Origin: Pseudobdellovibrionaceae bacterium
Lineage (GTDB): Bacteria; Bdellovibrionota; Bdellovibrionia; Bdellovibrionales; Bdellovibrionaceae
Assembly: GCA_019637875.1 (NCBI GenBank)
Contig: JAHBUW010000002.1
Span: forward strand, 248,001-312,000
Length of the DNA stretch: 64,000 bases
Direction: 5' to 3'
The position numbers and the translations under genes are program-made. The first letter of the stretch is position 1. Each line of letters starts with the position of its first letter. Below are positions 1 through 8,498 of this stretch, one piece after another. The notes below the pieces were generated by a model, which was given only the letters and a program-made list of their open reading frames with translations, was not told the DNA's origin and ran no database searches.

Positions 1-102
1 GCTCGTCGCGGGCGAATTCACGAATCCGTTCCACACGTACCAGCCGCCGCCTCCCAGCGCCGCCATGAACAGCAGCGCCGAGAGCCAAACCGCGGCCTTC
101 AT
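1..102 (-). CDS. N-terminus of a small membrane-anchored or exported protein (partial)
   Basis: Only the first 34 codons lie in the window; the gene runs off the left edge. Reading the minus strand from the ATG at 102-100 gives MKAAVWLSALLFMAALGGGG followed by WYVWNGFVNSP. This is a short basic start, a hydrophobic stretch of about 18 residues and a polar region, so it is either a signal peptide or a single membrane anchor. The ATG overlaps the astD stop codon as ATGA, so the gene is the last visible member of the AST operon and probably translationally coupled to it. The function cannot be read from so short a piece. Confidence 0.6.
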   Translation of the reverse strand, partial: MKAAVWLSALLFMAALGGGGWYVWNGFVNSPATS

Positions 103-1619
103 CGCTGGTCTCCGGTGGGGTAGTTCATGCCGGTCAAAGTTTTGGTCGGATCGAACGGCGTCGGATCTTCCAGGCTCGCGACCGGCACCGCGCAATAGTC
201 GATCGCGAAATGCGCCGACGCGCGGTCATTGCCGGATTTCCCCATGCCGCCGAACGGGAGCTTCGAGCTCGCGCCGTTCGTGGTGCGGTTCCAGTTCAGC
301 AGGCCGACTTTGCACTCCAGCAACGCCTTTTCGTAAAGCGCGCGATTCTTCGTGAACAGCGCCGCCACCAGGCCGAAGCCCGTGGAGTTCACCATGTCCA
401 GAGTCTCGTCGAAGTCGTTCACTTTCGTGATCGAAACGTTCGGACCGAAAATTTCGGACTTCTGGTAGATCGAATTCGGATCGTACTTCTGCACCAGGTT
501 GATGCTCGGGGTGACGAAGTGCCCTTTCCATTTCAGATCCAGCGCTTTCCCGCGCATCAGGCTTTCGCAGTTTTCGCGTTTCGCGATCTCTTGAAAACGC
601 AGATACTTTTCGACCGAGGATTCGTTGATGAGCGGGCCCATGAACGGATTTTCGCTCCAGTGACCGATGCTCAGACGTTTCGCCGCCTGGTAGAATCTTT
701 CGGTGAATTCGTCGGCGATTCTTTCGTGCACGAAAACGCGGCTCGTGCAGGCGCAGCGCTGCCCCGAGGTCATGAACGCGCCGACGATCGTTTCGTAAAC
801 GGCCTTATCCATGTCCGAATCGTCCCACACCATCGTGGCGTTCTTACCACCCATCTCGAGCGCGAGAATTTTCCAGTAATGGGTCAGGGTCTCTTGCTTG
901 ATTTTCAGACCGACTTCGTAACTTCCGGTGAACAGGATCCCGTCGACGTTTTCATGCAGCACCAACTTACGCCCGGTTTCCGCCACGCCTTGAATCATGT
1001 TGAAAACGCCCGCCGGGAACTCCGCGAGCTGGAACAGCTTCGCGTAAAGCTGACCCACCGCCGGCGTCTGCTCGGAAGGTTTGTAAACGACCGTGTTCCC
1101 CATCAAGAGCGCGGGCACGATGTGACCGTTAGGCAAATGCGCGGGGAAGTTGAACGGACCGATGACCGCCATCACCCCACGCGGCTTGAAGCGCGTCACG
1201 CCCTCGACACCGGGAAGGGCGTTCGGCAAATGCTCCGCTTCGACCAGCTTGATCGAGTGGTTGACGGTGATGTCGATTTTACCGATGCAGGCCGTGACCT
1301 CCGTTTTGGATTCCCAAAGGGGTTTTCCGGTGTCGCGCGCGATCGCCATCGCCAGTTCGTCTTGATGCGCTTCAAAAACGCCCTTCAGTTTCATCAGGCG
1401 GTTTTTACGTTCATCCATCGACAGGCGCGCCCAGGGAAGATACGCCTTCTTCGCCGCCGCCACCGCCGCGTCCACGTGGTCCGCGTTGTAGGGAACCTCG
1501 ATGACGATATCGTTCAAATCGGCCGGGCTTTTATCGACGATTTTACCTTCGGCCTGTTTGACCGGGTTAAAACTTCCATCAATGAAATCGCCCAGGTAGG
1601 TCATGCGTTCCGTGCTCAT
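99..1619 (-). CDS. astD: N-succinylglutamate 5-semialdehyde dehydrogenase (AstD-like)
   Basis: This 506-residue aldehyde dehydrogenase should oxidise N-succinylglutamate semialdehyde to N-succinylglutamate with NAD+, the fourth step of the AST pathway. The catalytic Glu is E255 in LEMGGKN and the catalytic Cys is C289 in SGQRCAC. The Rossmann region includes GPFNFPAHLPNGHIVPALL, which is close to the E. coli AstD segment, and the C-terminal LPFGGMGKSGN and DYCAVPVASLE segments also match AstD better than generic dehydrogenases. Its ATG overlaps the astA stop (ATGA at 1616-1619), and its own stop overlaps the next start. The AstA neighbour supports the substrate. A broader aldehyde range remains possible. 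Confidence 0.88.
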   Translation of the reverse strand: MSTERMTYLGDFIDGSFNPVKQAEGKIVDKSPADLNDIVIEVPYNADHVDAAVAAAKKAYLPWARLSMDERKNRLMKLKGVFEAHQDELAMAIARDTGKPLWESKTEVTACIGKIDITVNHSIKLVEAEHLPNALPGVEGVTRFKPRGVMAVIGPFNFPAHLPNGHIVPALLMGNTVVYKPSEQTPAVGQLYAKLFQLAEFPAGVFNMIQGVAETGRKLVLHENVDGILFTGSYEVGLKIKQETLTHYWKILALEMGGKNATMVWDDSDMDKAVYETIVGAFMTSGQRCACTSRVFVHERIADEFTERFYQAAKRLSIGHWSENPFMGPLINESSVEKYLRFQEIAKRENCESLMRGKALDLKWKGHFVTPSINLVQKYDPNSIYQKSEIFGPNVSITKVNDFDETLDMVNSTGFGLVAALFTKNRALYEKALLECKVGLLNWNRTTNGASSKLPFGGMGKSGNDRASAHFAIDYCAVPVASLEDPTPFDPTKTLTGMNYPTGDQR

Positions 1620-2659
1620 GTTTGCTCCTTATGCGGTCGCGGATAGTGGAACGGCGAAACGAAAACTTCTTGGCCGGCTTCGGCGCCGACCGTCTTTTGT
1701 GATTTCGGAGAAAGGAAAATACTGTCGCCTTCGCGATCGAAGGTGACGAGTCCCGCGCGAAACCCCTCATCCCCGACGTAGCCCAAGAGACCCGTCTCGG
1801 GATAGCTATCGGCGATCCCGCCTTCCAGCACGAACCGCTGCCCCAACTTGATCGGCAACGCTTCTTTGAACGACACCCCGAAGTGCGGGCCGCCGTCGAA
1901 GGGATCGACTTCCTCCAGATATTTGAAGCCGATCGACTCCAGAAGATGCTGCGCGGGTTTGGTTTGCTCGCCCACACGCCCCAGAACCAAACGCGCTTTC
2001 GCGTCCAGCAGGCACATGTAGATGTCTTCTTCCGGAAACAGCGTGCGGATGAACTCTTTGTTTCCCTGACTGATGAGATCGGCCTCTTGGTACGGCAAGC
2101 CGGTGAAACGGCGACCGAGGGCTTCCCAGAATTCGCTGCGCCCCTCTTCGGTCAAAGGCGGCGTCAGCTCGCACAAGATTCGATCTTCGAAACGTTCGGG
2201 ATGCATCCCCATGTACAAGAAACGCGACAACGAGATCTGTTTCCCCAATTTTTCGGGACGTTTGCGGTACATCTTGTCGACCAGCAGACCACCGATTTCC
2301 GTCGGCCCATCCGCGTCCCACTGAAAGCGCAACACTTTGTGGATGAACCCGATTCCCAAGTCGCGGCTGGAATGATTGCGTTCCAGCACCTTGAAGTAGC
2401 TATGGGGAATCTCTTCGGTTCCGTGTTTCGCCATGATGAGCGAAGATCCGACGACGATTTGTTCCTCGGTGTCTTCCACCACGAACAAGTATTCGGTTTC
2501 ATGCTTCGGCAGCTCGCCCGCGAAGGATTTCACGCTGCGATCGATTTTCCCCGCGATGACCTTCTTATCGGCCGGCAGATTCAAAAGCGCGAACTGGCGC
2601 GCCAGATCGACGAGCTGATTCAGGTCATCATGTCGGACTTCGCGAACCAAAAATGTCAT
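1616..2659 (-). CDS. astA: Arginine/ornithine N-succinyltransferase (AstA-like)
   Basis: A 347-residue protein of the AstA/AruFG family, which transfers succinyl from succinyl-CoA to the alpha-amino group of arginine, or of ornithine in some members. Recognisable family segments are FAGELPKHETEYLFVVED near the N-terminus, GGLLVDKMYRKRPEKLGKQIS, FWEALGRRFTGLPYQEAD and the C-terminal FKYLEEVDPFDGGPHFGV. The length matches the family (about 340). The start overlaps the stop of the M20 hydrolase gene by 4 bases, and the stop overlaps the astD start. Because no astB (succinylarginine dihydrolase) is visible, ornithine is an attractive alternative substrate; that is inference. Confidence 0.88.
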   Translation of the reverse strand: MTFLVREVRHDDLNQLVDLARQFALLNLPADKKVIAGKIDRSVKSFAGELPKHETEYLFVVEDTEEQIVVGSSLIMAKHGTEEIPHSYFKVLERNHSSRDLGIGFIHKVLRFQWDADGPTEIGGLLVDKMYRKRPEKLGKQISLSRFLYMGMHPERFEDRILCELTPPLTEEGRSEFWEALGRRFTGLPYQEADLISQGNKEFIRTLFPEEDIYMCLLDAKARLVLGRVGEQTKPAQHLLESIGFKYLEEVDPFDGGPHFGVSFKEALPIKLGQRFVLEGGIADSYPETGLLGYVGDEGFRAGLVTFDREGDSIFLSPKSQKTVGAEAGQEVFVSPFHYPRPHKEQT

Positions 2660-4011
2660 AGACTCATCCTGGCCATGAGGCCGTCGTAAAAATCCACCGC
2701 CCGCCGCAGGTCATCGATCCTAACACGTTCCTCGGGAGTATGGATATTGCCTTCTCGGACGCCCGGACCAAACGAAACGCACTCAATGCCCACGCGATGG
2801 AAGAGCGACGCTTCATTCGTCGAAGAATGCGTGCCGGTTTCCACCGGTAATCCCTGATCCTTGGCGATCCCCCGCAACGTGCGCGTGAAATTTCCGTTGG
2901 CATCGGTGCGATAGGGTCGTTTGTAATCCGACACGCGGAAGTCACCGCCCACGCGTTGGCACTCGGCCCGAAACTTCTGCATCCATGCTTCATATGTTTC
3001 ATTGGTGATGCCCGGGGGAATGCGCACCGTCCCCATGATCTCGATCCCGTAGTCACGCGTGCGGACCGAACCCAAATTCAGGGTCGGATGCGGCGGCGAG
3101 AAATCCAAGTCCCGGTGGAACAGGAATTCACTCTCCAGACGTTGCACGGCCGCGAAAACGTGATTCAACTTCTTCGCCATCGGCAGTCGGAAGCCCGAGA
3201 AAGGATCGATCTCGAGGAACGCCTGCGCCGGTACGGTGTTCGCGTTCACGCCCCCGTCGATTTCCATGATCGCCAAATCTTCCGGAAGCTGGCTTAGGTA
3301 CGAAAGCATCTTGATGACCGCGCTTTCACCGCGCTCGGGGTTCGCGGAGTGCGCGCTTTTCCCCGAAAAGGTCTTCGAAATCGTCGAGGAGTTTTCGCGC
3401 AGGTTGTGATCCTCGCGATAGTCCGCTTCGTCCTCCTCGAACGGCAGCTGGATCTCGACGTGCGCGAAACCGTTGCCCGCGGTCAGCAGACGCAGATCCG
3501 AGGGCTCGCCGATGACCGCGTATTTCGCGTTCATTTTGTTTTTGCGGATCAACTTCAACGCGCCGGTCATCCCGGTCTCTTCGCCGAAGGTGTAGACCAG
3601 CACCGGCGGCAAACTGCCCACCCGGCCGCCGTGCGCGGCCTTGAACCGGGTCAAAGCTTCCAGCTTACAAATGGCGTCCAGCTTACAATCGGCCGCGCCC
3701 AAACCCCAGATTTCGCCCTCGATGATGTGCGCGTCGAAGGGATTCTGCCCCGTCTTCGTCCATAGCGCGAAAGGCCCCGGATCCGGCGTATCGAGCCGCG
3801 TCTGCAACATGAGTTCATAGTCCGGACGCGGACCGGCCAGACGAATCAGCAGATTCGCCTGGGGCGTCTCTTTCTGCGTCTCTTCCTGAACGTCGACGTC
3901 AAAACCGCGCGCGCGCGCCAGCTCCGCCAAGAAGCGGGTCGCTTCGGCGTTACCGTGCGCGGGAGTCGTATCCAAAGAGATGAGCTTTCGGCAAAGCTCG
4001 ACAAAATCCAA
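2656..4011 (-). CDS. M20-family amidohydrolase in the AstE position, with an altered metal site
   Basis: A 451-residue M20/ArgE/DapE-type deacylase. The start codon is TTG, directly abutting the astC TGA, with a good GAAGGGG ribosome site ahead. Family landmarks are GLGAADCK (metal ligand D108), TFGEETGMTGA (catalytic E144 and ligand E145), GEPSDL, the dimer-domain SGKSAHSANP and the last-ligand region GNIHTPEERV. The first metal motif, normally GHxDxxP, reads TRLDTPDP, so the usual His is Arg (R72) while D74 is kept. From context it may cleave N-succinylglutamate to glutamate and succinate in place of AstE. That is inferred. An acetylornithine deacetylase role, or loss of activity, cannot be excluded. 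Confidence 0.75.
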   Translation of the reverse strand: MDFVELCRKLISLDTTPAHGNAEATRFLAELARARGFDVDVQEETQKETPQANLLIRLAGPRPDYELMLQTRLDTPDPGPFALWTKTGQNPFDAHIIEGEIWGLGAADCKLDAICKLEALTRFKAAHGGRVGSLPPVLVYTFGEETGMTGALKLIRKNKMNAKYAVIGEPSDLRLLTAGNGFAHVEIQLPFEEDEADYREDHNLRENSSTISKTFSGKSAHSANPERGESAVIKMLSYLSQLPEDLAIMEIDGGVNANTVPAQAFLEIDPFSGFRLPMAKKLNHVFAAVQRLESEFLFHRDLDFSPPHPTLNLGSVRTRDYGIEIMGTVRIPPGITNETYEAWMQKFRAECQRVGGDFRVSDYKRPYRTDANGNFTRTLRGIAKDQGLPVETGTHSSTNEASLFHRVGIECVSFGPGVREGNIHTPEERVRIDDLRRAVDFYDGLMARMSL

Positions 4012-5397
4012 TCAAACCCCTTCGAGGATCGTTTGCTCGATGATCTTACCGACCATCTCGATCTCGTGATCCTGGGTCACCGCGGGCACCAGGAAACGAA
4101 TCCGGACGGGATCCTTTCCGCAAGGGAACGCGATCAGGCCCAGAGTGAACATCTTCTTCAGAAGTTTATCGACGGTCTCTTTTTTGCCGTCGAGAGGAGT
4201 GACCGCGATCATCAGGCCCATGCCCTCCGCATCCACGAGCTTGCCCTTGCAGGTCGTCTCGTTCAGACGGTTCAGCATGCCGACGAATTTATTGTGGATC
4301 TGCATCACGCGGCCGTTCGGCCCCATGTAGCCCTCTTCCATGATGTTCAAAATCTCGAGACCCGAGGCCAAGGCCGCCGTGCTTCCCGAGAATGTGCCCG
4401 CGATCAGGCCGGGCGCGGGATTCATTTCTTCGGTGTAAAGGGTCGCGCCGACCTGCGCGGTCTTCGCGATCGTGCAGAGGTCGATGTATTCGCCGATCCC
4501 CAGAGTTTCGAACGCGAAGAACTCGCCGGTGCGGGTGAAGGTCTGAACTTCGTCCGCCCAGACGGGAATCTTCTTTTCGCGGCAGAACTCGAGCAACGGG
4601 ACGAAGAACTCGCGCGGGGCCGGACGGTAACCGCCCTCGCCCAACATCGGCTCGAACGCGAACACCGAGATGTTGTTCTCGTGCTTCGCGACGAACTCTT
4701 TCATCGCGGTCAAAGTTTTCTCGCCCGAGCGCGCGTCGCGTTTATCGTAGAAAGGCAGGCGCAGGACCTCGTTGTATTCGGGAAGACCCACGCGGTAAGC
4801 GGGGTTGTCCGTCAATTCCGCCATCATCGTCGAGCGGCCGGCGAAAGCGTTCTGGAAACTCATCATCATCCGCGCCGGGGTTTTCTTTTGGCGCGTAATT
4901 TTGAGCGCGCTTTCATTCGCCATCGTTCCGCAGGTCGACAGCCAGCCGTACTTCAGGCGGCTTTTGCGACCCGCGAGCTGCACGAGCTTTTCGAGCATGC
5001 GCGTGTACTCTTTGTTCGGCTGCAGGTTTCCTTGGTTCACGATGTCCGCGAGCGCGCCGCGCACTCCCGCCGCCATCACGCGCGGATGCGCGTGCCCGAG
5101 CAGGTGGATGCCGATCCCGTTGATCATGTCGATCTTCACGCTGCCGTCTTCAAGCTCCACGAAAACACCGCGGCCCGCGCCGGTGCCCATATAAGAATAA
5201 TGCAAGGGGCGACCCCGAACGGCGCCCGCGCGATCGAACTCTTTTTTGCCGGCGTCGACGAAGGCGGGCAAGGGCGCGCGCACTTCCTTCAGGGGCTCTT
5301 CCAGACGCGTGACTTCTTTCACCAGCGTTTGGATCTGTTGTTCGATTGTCGAAGAGTTCGCGATTTCGTGACCGATCAAAGACGGATTTTGTGCCAT
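4012..5397 (-). CDS. astC: Class III PLP aminotransferase, succinylornithine/acetylornithine type (AstC/ArgD-like)
   Basis: About 461 residues of class-III (ornithine/GABA-type) aminotransferase. It shows the GTMANESALKITRQ phosphate-binding segment, FAFEPMLGEGGY, PVWADEVQTFTRTGEFF with the PLP-ring Asp, and TIAKTAQVGAT with the likely Schiff-base Lys. I chose the ATG at 5397 because AAAGG lies 9 bases upstream; the in-frame GTG at 5406 lies directly against that site. It is the first gene of the AST operon, so succinylornithine is the expected substrate. No argD occurs in the arginine biosynthetic cluster of this window, so it could also act on acetylornithine. The N-terminal extension of about 50 residues is longer than in E. 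coli AstC. Confidence 0.75.
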   Translation of the reverse strand: MAQNPSLIGHEIANSSTIEQQIQTLVKEVTRLEEPLKEVRAPLPAFVDAGKKEFDRAGAVRGRPLHYSYMGTGAGRGVFVELEDGSVKIDMINGIGIHLLGHAHPRVMAAGVRGALADIVNQGNLQPNKEYTRMLEKLVQLAGRKSRLKYGWLSTCGTMANESALKITRQKKTPARMMMSFQNAFAGRSTMMAELTDNPAYRVGLPEYNEVLRLPFYDKRDARSGEKTLTAMKEFVAKHENNISVFAFEPMLGEGGYRPAPREFFVPLLEFCREKKIPVWADEVQTFTRTGEFFAFETLGIGEYIDLCTIAKTAQVGATLYTEEMNPAPGLIAGTFSGSTAALASGLEILNIMEEGYMGPNGRVMQIHNKFVGMLNRLNETTCKGKLVDAEGMGLMIAVTPLDGKKETVDKLLKKMFTLGLIAFPCGKDPVRIRFLVPAVTQDHEIEMVGKIIEQTILEGV

Positions 5398-5495
5398 GAA
5401 CGACACCTTTCTTGTGAGGGCTCAATTCTAGCCCCGGCCCAGAATGAAGACAAGAACTGGCAATTCATTGGGAAGTACTGCAGACTGTTCCTCGC

Positions 5496-6299
5496 ATGAC
5501 CTTCCGCTTCACTCTTCCGACACTCATCGCCGCGGTCTTTCTTCTGAGCGCCCCCGCGATTGCGCAGGACTCCACGGACTCCGCTTCGCTGGACAGTGCC
5601 CTTTCGGCATTGCACAGCGGGGCGAATCAAAAGGCCCTGGACGAATTGCGAGTCCTGCTGAGCGAAACGCCGCATGACCCCGCGCTTCTGACCAATGCGG
5701 GAATCGCGGCCGCCCGCCTGGAGCAATGGGGACTCGCCGCCGGTCTTTTGCGCGATGCCGTGGAGGTCGCCCCCACGGAAAACGCGCCTCGGCAGGCCCT
5801 GGATTTCGTACTCGCCAAACTTCCCGTGAAGGAGATCTCGCACAGCGCCGAATTCTGGGAGACCTACCGCGAGAACGTCCTCAGCGGCGTTTCGCTCTAT
5901 TGGCTGGCCCTGATTGGCGCCCCTCTCGTCCTTTTAGTGGGACTCCTCGTGCTGCGCTTCATCGCGGACCGCCGTCGCGCACTGGTCGACGAAGAACCTA
6001 TGCCGCGCGTCGGACCCGCGCACGTGGCCGCCATCCTTCTCTTGGTTTTGCACCTGGGACTGCTGATGACGAAAGTGATGGACCGTGGTCAACCTCGCGG
6101 CACGATCATCGAAACGAAAATCGCCGCTCACTCCGCCCCCGATTCCCAGTCGCCCTCGCTGTTTGAACTTTTCGCGGGACTCGAGGTCCTCATTCTGCGT
6201 GAAAATGAAGCTTGGGCCCAAGTCCGCTATCCCGGCGGACCGACCGGCTGGATTCCCAAGAGCGCCTTGCATTTCGCCCTCGCCCCCGCCGGCGGTTGA
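5496..6299 (+). CDS. BatE-like exported TPR/SH3 membrane protein
   Basis: 267 residues: a signal peptide (about 1-24, ending AIAQ), a TPR-like helical region (about 27-110; HSGANQKALDELRVLL, DPALLTNAGIAAARL), two membrane segments (about 130-155 and 175-192) and a C-terminal bacterial SH3-like domain with AWAQVRYPGGPTGWIP. This TPR-TM-SH3 order is that of BatE proteins of the Bat (aerotolerance/MoxR-associated) complexes. No batA-D or moxR neighbours are present here, so the assignment rests on domain order alone. It is divergent from the AST operon with about 100 bases between them. No strong ribosome site is visible before the ATG. Confidence 0.6.
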   Translation: MTFRFTLPTLIAAVFLLSAPAIAQDSTDSASLDSALSALHSGANQKALDELRVLLSETPHDPALLTNAGIAAARLEQWGLAAGLLRDAVEVAPTENAPRQALDFVLAKLPVKEISHSAEFWETYRENVLSGVSLYWLALIGAPLVLLVGLLVLRFIADRRRALVDEEPMPRVGPAHVAAILLLVLHLGLLMTKVMDRGQPRGTIIETKIAAHSAPDSQSPSLFELFAGLEVLILRENEAWAQVRYPGGPTGWIPKSALHFALAPAGG

Positions 6300-6340
6300 C
6301 TTCCCAAAAGCCTCCCCAGTAGACTTCCTGCGAGGTAACG

Positions 6341-7090
6341 ATGCTTCGAGTCATTGGTCGGTTGTGCTGCGCGCTCGCGCTGGTTTCGGTGATTTCCTGC
6401 GCGTCGGAGGAAAAGAGCTCCGACACGCCCGAAGGCGCTTACGCGATCGCGGAGGAATTCGCGAAAGACGACCGTTACGAAGAGGCGATCCGCCGCTTCA
6501 ATGACGTGAAGAACAAATACCCCTACAGCAAGTTCGCCACCATGGCCGAACTGGCCGTCGCGGACACCTACTTCAAGCAAGAATCTTACCCCGAAGCGCA
6601 AGTGTCCTACCAAACCTTCAAAGAGCTGCACCCGAAGCACGCGCAAATCGATTACGTGACCTACCGCCTGGGCCTTAGCTTCTTCGAACAGTTGCCCGAG
6701 ACCGAGGATCGCGACCTGAGCTTGGCCCAAAGCTCGATCATCTACTTCGACGAAGTGATGTCGCTCTACCCGAACTCGCCTCACGCCAAAGAGGCGCAAG
6801 AAAAGAAAACCGAAGTGCTGAAGAAACTCGGCGCAAAAGAGATGTACATTGCGGACTTCTATTTCAAACGGAAAGTCTACGCGAGCGCGCTCACGCGCTA
6901 CGAGGGCCTTTTGCGCACGTACCCGAATTTGGGTTTCGATGCGTTGGCGCTTTCGCGCGCCGCCCAGTCGGCCGCGCACGCCGGCGAACTGGATCGCGCC
7001 AAACAATTGGTCGCTCGATTGAAGACCCAATTTGCGGGCTCGAGTGAGCTCGCCGACGCCGAAAAAGTTCTGCAATCCGCCACGAAATAG
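6341..7090 (+). CDS. bamD: Outer membrane protein assembly lipoprotein BamD
   Basis: 249 residues, the usual BamD length. The signal sequence ends in a lipobox (VISC, Cys near residue 20), followed by five TPR-like helical pairs such as YEEAIRRFNDVKNKYPYSKFA, YPEAQVSYQTFKELHP and YASALTRYEGLLRTYPN, which are typical of BamD/ComL/YfiO. BamD is the periplasmic lipoprotein scaffold that works with BamA in inserting beta-barrels. The gene is preceded by AGGTAACG and followed after 18 bases by another TPR gene, probably in the same transcript. A YbgF/CpoB-type TPR lipoprotein is less likely. Confidence 0.83.
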   Translation: MLRVIGRLCCALALVSVISCASEEKSSDTPEGAYAIAEEFAKDDRYEEAIRRFNDVKNKYPYSKFATMAELAVADTYFKQESYPEAQVSYQTFKELHPKHAQIDYVTYRLGLSFFEQLPETEDRDLSLAQSSIIYFDEVMSLYPNSPHAKEAQEKKTEVLKKLGAKEMYIADFYFKRKVYASALTRYEGLLRTYPNLGFDALALSRAAQSAAHAGELDRAKQLVARLKTQFAGSSELADAEKVLQSATK

Positions 7091-7108
7091 GGAAATAGAG
7101 GGGGTTTC

Positions 7109-7840
7109 ATGGCCAACGTACTTCATGATGATGTGCTCGATGAAGCGCGCCGCGAATTCATCAACGGCAACTACAAGGTGGCCGAGCCCCTCCTCAATCA
7201 GCTGATCTTACGAAACTCGCGTAATCCCGAGATCTTCCAGATGCTCGCGACCATCGCTTACGACAAAGGCCAGTTCAACAAGGCGATCAAAACCTTCCGT
7301 CGCGCCTTGGAAATCGATCCGACCTACACCGACGCAAGCGTGGGCCTCTCGATCATTCTGAACGACCTGGGCCGTTACGACGAAGGCAAACAAGTCTTCG
7401 AAGAGGCCAAAGGCCTGCTCGACAAACGCAAAGGCCAGTCCGACCCCTGGCTGGAAGAGAAGCTCGCCTCCAAACACGAAGAGCTCGCGGACCTGTACTT
7501 CCAATACCAGCGCTATAACGAAGCCCTCGAGCAACTCCTGAAGGCCTTGAAGCTGTCTTCGCGCAAAACCGAGATCACCATGCGCGTCGCGGAGTGCTTC
7601 GTGAAATTGGGCGACGGCGAGCGCGCGATTCGCGAACTCAAGACGCTGATCAAAGACTTCCCGCAGTATCTGCCCGCGCGCGTGAAGCTTGGACTCGTTT
7701 ACTACAATCAGAACTTCATCGCCGAAGCGACCGAGCAGTGGGAAAACGTGCTCTACCGCGACCCCCAACATGCCGAGGCGAAAAAGTACCTGAAAATGGC
7801 GCAGGCCGCAGGCATCACGAAGATGGACCTGTCGCCTTGA
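7109..7840 (+). CDS. Cytoplasmic tetratricopeptide-repeat protein
   Basis: 243 residues without signal peptide or membrane segment, composed almost wholly of TPR motifs: YKVAEPLLNQLILRNSRNPE, FNKAIKTFRRALEIDPTYTD, YNEALEQLLKALKLSSRKTE and FIAEATEQWENVLYRDPQHA. TPRs are protein-binding scaffolds, so no enzymatic role is implied and the partner is unknown. A GGGGG ribosome site sits just upstream. It is placed between bamD and the phosphoribosyltransferase gene with short spacers, suggesting one operon. Confidence 0.75.
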   Translation: MANVLHDDVLDEARREFINGNYKVAEPLLNQLILRNSRNPEIFQMLATIAYDKGQFNKAIKTFRRALEIDPTYTDASVGLSIILNDLGRYDEGKQVFEEAKGLLDKRKGQSDPWLEEKLASKHEELADLYFQYQRYNEALEQLLKALKLSSRKTEITMRVAECFVKLGDGERAIRELKTLIKDFPQYLPARVKLGLVYYNQNFIAEATEQWENVLYRDPQHAEAKKYLKMAQAAGITKMDLSP

Positions 7841-7883
7841 TTTGAGCTTTGATTTGATGAAAGATATCGTCCGGAGGGAATCG

Positions 7884-8402
7884 ATGTCGAAACTCATGGA
7901 CGATCTGCTGCCGTTCCTGCCGCATGCGGAGATTCAAAAGCTCGTCAAAAAACTCGCGCGCCAACTGGAATTCGATTACGAAGGCCGCGAAGTCATCTTC
8001 ATCTGCCCCCTGCGCGGATCGATTCACCTGGTTGCGGATCTGATGCGCGAAGTGCAACTCCCGCAGCAAGTCGATTTCGTCTACGTGCAAACGATCGCCA
8101 AAGGTGGCGCGATCAAGATGACGAAAGACATCACCCTGAATATCACGGGCAAACACGTCATCATCGTTGAAGAAATCATCGACAGCGGTCGTTCGCTGAT
8201 TTTCTTGCGCAACCGTCTGCTGTCTTCGAATCCCGCTTCACTGAAGATCCTCACGCTTCTCGACAAACCCGCGCGTCGCGATTTGCCGATCCAAGCGGAT
8301 TACATCGGTAAAGTGATCGAAGATCGCTACGTCGTGGGTTACGGTATGGACTCCGAAGAACTCGGTCGTAATTACCCCGACGTTTACTATCTCAAAAACT
8401 AA
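7884..8402 (+). CDS. hpt: Hypoxanthine phosphoribosyltransferase
   Basis: 172 residues from the ATG at 7884, chosen because GGAGGG lies 5 bases upstream; an in-frame TTG at 7842 has no such site. The fold is a type I phosphoribosyltransferase: the PRPP loop is VEEIIDSGRS (residues 95-104), where purine salvage enzymes carry E-D/E-x-x-D-T/S-G, and CPLRGSIHLVADL and the late DRYVVGYGMD segment match HPRT enzymes, which convert hypoxanthine or guanine plus PRPP to IMP or GMP. It lies downstream of bamD and the TPR gene and ahead of a tiny membrane ORF. Confidence 0.8.
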   Translation: MSKLMDDLLPFLPHAEIQKLVKKLARQLEFDYEGREVIFICPLRGSIHLVADLMREVQLPQQVDFVYVQTIAKGGAIKMTKDITLNITGKHVIIVEEIIDSGRSLIFLRNRLLSSNPASLKILTLLDKPARRDLPIQADYIGKVIEDRYVVGYGMDSEELGRNYPDVYYLKN

Positions 8403-8420
8403 GCCGTCGGGAGTAAGCTC

Positions 8421-8498
8421 ATGGTCCCGAAGCAGCTCGTTTTTATTTTCGTTTTCGCGGTGGTGGTCTTCTTCCTGTTCAACGCGCTCGTTTCCTAG
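8421..8498 (+). CDS. 25-residue single-span membrane peptide
   Basis: A short ORF 18 bases after hpt, starting at ATG 8421 with GGGAG about 8 bases upstream and ending TAG. It encodes MVPKQLVFIFVFAVVVFFLF followed by NALVS: a positive N-terminus and one uninterrupted hydrophobic helix of about 18 residues, the usual look of bacterial small membrane proteins. It overlaps the stop codon of the convergent HmuY-like gene by 4 bases. No homology can be assessed at this length. It may instead be the decayed start of a larger membrane protein. Confidence 0.45.
   Translation: MVPKQLVFIFVFAVVVFFLFNALVS

Noticed and set aside
210-1646. A 478-codon plus-strand ORF opposite astD
   Set aside because: It is the antisense shadow of astD, Arg/His-rich with no domain, and is produced by the GC-rich codon use of the real gene.
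3955-5499. A 514-codon plus-strand ORF opposite the AstC-like gene
   Set aside because: Antisense shadow: no recognisable motifs, no ribosome site, and the minus-strand aminotransferase is unmistakable.
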